From JBCDGZ01 sp038750655 (GTDB lineage Bacteria > Bacteroidota > Bacteroidia > Chitinophagales > Saprospiraceae), in NCBI GenBank assembly GCA_038750655.1, contig JBCDGZ010000109.1, positions 1 to 28,040 on the forward strand: 28,040 nt of DNA. Reading direction: 5' to 3'. The notes beneath the pieces were generated by a model. The model was not told where the DNA came from, ran no database searches, and worked only from the letters and a program-made list of their open reading frames with translations. The first letter of the stretch is position 1. The number at the start of each line of letters is the position of its first letter. Positions 24,906 through 28,040 of this stretch are shown piece by piece. A program made the position numbers and the translations under genes.

Positions 24906-26500
24906 ATTTTTTGATTGTTAATGCGAAAGTGTGTACGGGCCGGAAGGAACCCGCCCAGGTGAAGCCAGTCGGCATCAAAGATCAGCAGATCGTCCTATTC
25001 GAGGAGAACAGCGCCCGGCCTGCGGCCCGACAAGTCATCGACGGCGAAGGCCTCCTCCTGGCCCCGGGGTTCATCGACCCCCACGCCTCCACTGGCTTCG
25101 GCTACTTCTTCCCCGAAGCTGCCAACCACAAGCTCTACCAGGGCATCACCACCGAGATATTCGGCAACTGCGGCACCTCCCCCGCCCCCATCGGCGATCA
25201 CCTAGTAGCGACCATGGAGCGCCTCTCCAAAGAAATTGAATTTCCCTTCAATTGGCGCAGCCTCTCGGAATACTTCGAAGCCATCCAGGATAAGCTGCAA
25301 TTCAATATCGCTACCCTCGTAGGGCACAGCACCCTTCGTGGCGGCTACATGGACGATTGGAAAAACCTACAACCGCAACAACTGGAAGAGATGAAGTCAG
25401 CCCTTGCTCAGGCGATGGACGAAGGCGCCATTGGCTTCTCCACTGGCTTGATCTACGCTCCCGGCTGCTTTGCCGAGATGGAAGAAATCATCGAGCTGGC
25501 GCGGGTAACCGCCGAAAAGGGCGGTGTCTACGCCTCCCACATCCGCGATGAACGCAACAAAATCGAAGAGGCCGTAGCCGAGGCCCTGACCATCAGCGAG
25601 GCCACCGGTATCCGCACCCTGATCAGCCACCTCAAAGCCGCCGAGCAGCAAAACTGGGGCAAAATCCCCGGTATCCTGCGCCGTATCGAAGCCTTCAATC
25701 AGCGGCATCCGGAGATGCCTGCGGCTGTCGATGTCTACCCCTACACCGCTATTTCAACTAAACTACGGGCTTTTATCCCTAAATATATCCTTAAGGAGGG
25801 CATCGCCCAGGTGCCGGAGAAATTGAAAAATCCAAAGGTGCGGCAGGACATCGCGGATTGGATCGAAACCCGGGGCTATGATCTGACGCAGATGATGATC
25901 ATCTCTGATGAGTTTGAGGAGTATTATGGGAAAGATGTTCAGCAGATTGCGCGCGAGCAAGGCTTGAGCGAGAGCGAAACCATCGCTCAGATTCTTAGTC
26001 GCAGCACTGAGACTTGGATCGTTTACCACTGCATCAATCAGGAGGACATCGATGCGGCTGTACTTTGGGATCAGGCCATGATTTGTACCGACTCCTGGAG
26101 TTATCCCATTAATGCTCCCAAGTCGATCGGTCAGCCGCACCCCCGCTCCTACGGTGCCTTCACCTGCTACCTAGAACGCTACGTCAAGGAGCTGCAGGCC
26201 CTGAGCTGGGAGGAGGCCATCCACAAGATCACCTATCTGCCCGCGCAGTTCTTTGGGCTCAAAGACAGGGGTCAAATCGCCGAGAATTACTTTGCCGATC
26301 TGGTGCTCATCAATCCTGCTACCTTGAAAGCCAATGCCAGCTACACTGCGCCGCGACAGCTGTCGGACGGGATAGAATACCTCTGGGTGAATGGACGGAT
26401 GGTGATTGAGAACAGGGAGGTGAAGCCGGCTATGCCTGGACAAATACTAAGTTTAAATCGCCATGAGAAACAGCCACAAGCCAAGGAGTATCAGCATTGA
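24899..26500 (+). CDS. N-acyl-D-amino-acid deacylase family amidohydrolase, with one metal His replaced
   Basis: The 533-residue amidohydrolase matches D-aminoacylase through APGFIDPHAS (55-64), TTEIFGNCGTSPAP, GHSTLR, GAIGFSTGLIYAPG, YASHIRDE, ISHLK, NWG, HPRSYG and ADLVLINP. Beta-site zinc ligands are conserved (Cys91, His214, His244), as are His62 and Asp398. Spacing matches the Alcaligenes enzyme, whose ligands are Cys96, His220 and His250. The second His of the HxH pair is Ser64. In the characterised enzyme that His belongs to the weak alpha metal site, so mononuclear activity remains plausible. Expected reaction: N-acyl-D-amino acid plus water to D-amino acid plus carboxylate. The gene is richer in G/C-ending codons than its neighbours. 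It overlaps both flanking genes (7 nt and 38 nt). Confidence 0.88.
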   Translation: MLDFLIVNAKVCTGRKEPAQVKPVGIKDQQIVLFEENSARPAARQVIDGEGLLLAPGFIDPHASTGFGYFFPEAANHKLYQGITTEIFGNCGTSPAPIGDHLVATMERLSKEIEFPFNWRSLSEYFEAIQDKLQFNIATLVGHSTLRGGYMDDWKNLQPQQLEEMKSALAQAMDEGAIGFSTGLIYAPGCFAEMEEIIELARVTAEKGGVYASHIRDERNKIEEAVAEALTISEATGIRTLISHLKAAEQQNWGKIPGILRRIEAFNQRHPEMPAAVDVYPYTAISTKLRAFIPKYILKEGIAQVPEKLKNPKVRQDIADWIETRGYDLTQMMIISDEFEEYYGKDVQQIAREQGLSESETIAQILSRSTETWIVYHCINQEDIDAAVLWDQAMICTDSWSYPINAPKSIGQPHPRSYGAFTCYLERYVKELQALSWEEAIHKITYLPAQFFGLKDRGQIAENYFADLVLINPATLKANASYTAPRQLSDGIEYLWVNGRMVIENREVKPAMPGQILSLNRHEKQPQAKEYQH

Positions 26501-26984
26501 ACGGGCAGGCCCCGAAGATTACGAGCGCATTGCCAACATTTATAATGAATACGTTTTATTGGGCAATGCTACGATGGAGGAAAGCCTCTATGATGCGCAA
26601 AAAATTGAAAGTTGGTCCCAAAAATTCAATGACCGCGAAGGACTCTATGTCCTCAGAAAGGGCAGTGAGGTCATTGGCTGGGGTATCATCAAACGCTACA
26701 GCGACCGCCAGGGTTACCGCTTTGCCTGCGAAACCGCAATTTATTTGACACAAAGCGAATTGCGCAAGGGCTACGGTAGCCTGATCAAGCAATTTTTGAT
26801 AGAAGAGTGCAAACGACTGGACTATCACCATTTAGTCGCCAAAATATTTGCCGTTAATCAGGCCAGTATTGAATACAATTTGAAAATAGGCTACACCATT
26901 GTTGGTCGGCAAAAAGAGATTGGATTCAAAAACGGCGAATGGATGGACATCGTGATTATGCAATACATTATAGAATCAAACTAA
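26463..26984 (+). CDS. GNAT N-acyltransferase, phosphinothricin acetyltransferase (PAT) family
   Basis: The 173-residue protein has the PAT layout: ISIERAGPEDYERIANIYNEYV (10-31), ETAIYLTQSELRKGYGSLIK (90-109) with the acetyl-CoA pyrophosphate loop RKGYGS, and a C-terminal NQASIEYNLKIGY plus EIGFKNGEWMDIVIMQ block. PAT-type GNATs acylate the alpha-amino group of amino acids and analogues such as methionine sulfone. ATG 26463 lies inside the 3' end of the deacylase gene (38-nt overlap) and is the only Met start that keeps the whole fold. It is translationally coupled and 13 nt from the following dioxygenase gene. In this context it may make the N-acyl amino acid used by the racemase, but the acyl donor is not predictable. 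Confidence 0.83.
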   Translation: MRNSHKPRSISIERAGPEDYERIANIYNEYVLLGNATMEESLYDAQKIESWSQKFNDREGLYVLRKGSEVIGWGIIKRYSDRQGYRFACETAIYLTQSELRKGYGSLIKQFLIEECKRLDYHHLVAKIFAVNQASIEYNLKIGYTIVGRQKEIGFKNGEWMDIVIMQYIIESN

Positions 26985-26997
26985 AAACAACAATATT

Positions 26998-27756
26998 ATG
27001 ACTAACATGCCCTCATCCAATTCCTTATCTAGACTTATTCATCTACTCAATCAATCTTTTGAAAAGGACATACAACTCAATCCACTCAAAGCCCGAAACC
27101 TGGTGCTGGAAGCTGACGTAAAGGTGGAAGATATGATGGCCTACGCAGCGTTTGACCACCCCGTTGAGGACTGCTACGGCCGCCAGCTGGTCCACGACGG
27201 CGGTAACTTTGAAGTTATGGTGATGTCTTGGAAACCTGGCGATTATTCCTCCATCCACAACCACGGCTACACCCAATGGGGCGTCGTTCAGGTCTTTGGA
27301 CACACCCACCATATGATCTACAACACCAAAAATAACCGCCTCAACTTTTCGAAGAAAGAGATTCTACCCGCTGGCACTGCCATTAAGGTCAATAATGCCC
27401 TGATTCACCAGATGGGGAATGCGAGCACAGAACCCTACCTGACCCTTCATGTCTACGGTTCTAACCAACGCTGCGGAGAAATCACCGCCGATGCTAAGAA
27501 CTTCGACCTTGAGTTTGATCGGATTGCCCACACCTGCGGTGGCGCTTTCTTCAACCTCCCCCAGTCGAATATCCATGATGTGGAGCAAGGCTTCCAACCT
27601 ACCCGAGAAGTCTTCATGCACTACGCTCAGCTCTTGATGGATTACTACAATCGCCAGTCACAGTCCACTAAGATTGTAAGCCTAAAACAGCAGCTGTTTG
27701 AGAAAATGGAGACCTACTGCTTTAAAGCAGTTCGTTTGGACGGAGTGATAGGATAA
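26998..27756 (+). CDS. Cysteine dioxygenase-family cupin (thiol dioxygenase)
   Basis: The 252-residue protein has the cysteine dioxygenase cupin core. Iron ligands are His87 and His89 (SIHNHGYTQWGVV) and His137 (ALIHQMGN). The LTLHVYG strand (His151, Tyr153) corresponds to the Ser-His-Tyr relay of cysteine dioxygenase, with Thr149 replacing Ser. Family enzymes add O2 to a thiol, turning L-cysteine into cysteine sulfinate or 3-mercaptopropionate into its sulfinate. Residues 180-252 are a helical extension longer than minimal bacterial forms (about 200 residues). It is last in the racemase-deacylase-GNAT operon (13-nt gap). This suggests that a sulfur amino acid could be the operon's substrate, though which thiol it oxidises cannot be read from sequence. 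Confidence 0.78.
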   Translation: MTNMPSSNSLSRLIHLLNQSFEKDIQLNPLKARNLVLEADVKVEDMMAYAAFDHPVEDCYGRQLVHDGGNFEVMVMSWKPGDYSSIHNHGYTQWGVVQVFGHTHHMIYNTKNNRLNFSKKEILPAGTAIKVNNALIHQMGNASTEPYLTLHVYGSNQRCGEITADAKNFDLEFDRIAHTCGGAFFNLPQSNIHDVEQGFQPTREVFMHYAQLLMDYYNRQSQSTKIVSLKQQLFEKMETYCFKAVRLDGVIG

Positions 27757-27785
27757 AAGGAAAGGGCATTCTTGAAGCGACGAGG

Positions 27786-28040
27786 CTACACTAAACTTCG
27801 GCGCTTCAACTCTTTATGAATAAGCTGGTACTCCCGGCTCATATCACCAGTAACCGCCGTATTTTCCTGCGCCCGACGAATGAGATAAGGTATGACCTCC
27901 TGTACTTGCCCGTAGACCATATATTTGGCTACGTTATAACCTGCGTCGGCCAAATTAAAAGTAATGTGGTCGCTCATCCCGTAGAGTTGACAAAAGTTGA
28001 GATGAGGATGATTGGAAGGAATATTTTTATTGTAAATCAG
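27786..28040 (-). CDS. Proline dehydrogenase, C-terminal part (partial, 5' end outside window)
   Basis: The minus-strand frame ends at TAG 27788-27786 and is open to the window edge, giving 84 residues. It contains FCQLYGMSDHITFNLADAGY, NVAKYMVYGQVQEVIPYL and RRAQENTAVTGDMSRE, the last barrel strand and helix of FAD-dependent proline dehydrogenase. The paired arginines and EN of the RRxxEN motif bind the proline carboxylate in PutA. The enzyme oxidises L-proline to pyrroline-5-carboxylate and feeds electrons to quinone. The protein ends soon after the motif with RRSLV, so it is monofunctional rather than a PutA fusion. It is convergent with the dioxygenase gene, 29 nt apart, and no terminator hairpin is seen between them. 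Confidence 0.88.
   Translation of the reverse strand: MIYNKNIPSNHPHLNFCQLYGMSDHITFNLADAGYNVAKYMVYGQVQEVIPYLIRRAQENTAVTGDMSREYQLIHKELKRRSLV

Noticed and set aside
1..28040. CRISPR arrays, tRNA or rRNA genes, insertion sequences, prophage genes
   Set aside because: No regularly spaced direct repeats, transposase or phage proteins, or recognisable RNA gene signatures were seen on either strand.

Overview
The window reads as chromosomal DNA of a Bacteroidota bacterium, most likely a marine Saprospiria/Lewinella-like organism (inference). The grounds are four large secreted proteins ending in a type IX secretion (T9SS) sorting domain, an Oar-like TonB-dependent receptor, SprB-type repeats, weak Shine-Dalgarno signals, and several promoters resembling the Bacteroidota TAnnTTTG -7 box. 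No rRNA, tRNA, CRISPR array, insertion sequence or prophage gene was seen.

Layout. 1-158 holds the 3' end of an AT-rich gene. 209-7993 is a minus-strand block: a 1169-residue multidomain adhesin-like T9SS cargo, a GT-C glycosyltransferase-like membrane protein, and a secreted lysyl oxidase domain protein. A 43-residue membrane peptide gene lies on the plus strand between the first two. A divergent intergenic region with two overlapping dyads leads to plus-strand genes at 8192-10709: a transglutaminase-fold protein lacking its catalytic Cys, a HEIVH lipoprotein, and miaE. 10719-15323 is minus strand: a Spo0M-like protein, a conserved Bacteroidota protein, and a membrane Fe-S electron-transfer pair (HdrB-like and NarI/HdrC-like) with a DUF1028-T9SS gene between the two subunits. 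15509-17365 is plus strand: a PyrR-like phosphoribosyltransferase, a cyclic-nucleotide-binding/AlbA_2 (Schlafen) fusion, and a YiaA/B protein ending at a strong hairpin. 17453-20056 (minus) is a lamin-tail/OB-fold T9SS cargo. 20310-23621 (plus) is the Oar-like TonB receptor with its own terminator.

The most coherent functional unit is the plus-strand operon 23760-27756. An N-acylamino-acid racemase/OSBS-type enolase-superfamily enzyme overlaps an N-acyl-D-amino-acid deacylase by 7 nt. The deacylase overlaps a PAT-family GNAT N-acyltransferase by 38 nt, and a cysteine dioxygenase-family cupin follows after 13 nt. Together the first three enzymes could acylate, racemise and deacylate an amino acid. 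Because the deacylase belongs to the D-specific family, the direction could be L to D, the reverse of the described N-succinylamino-acid D-to-L route. The window ends in the convergent 3' end of a proline dehydrogenase gene.
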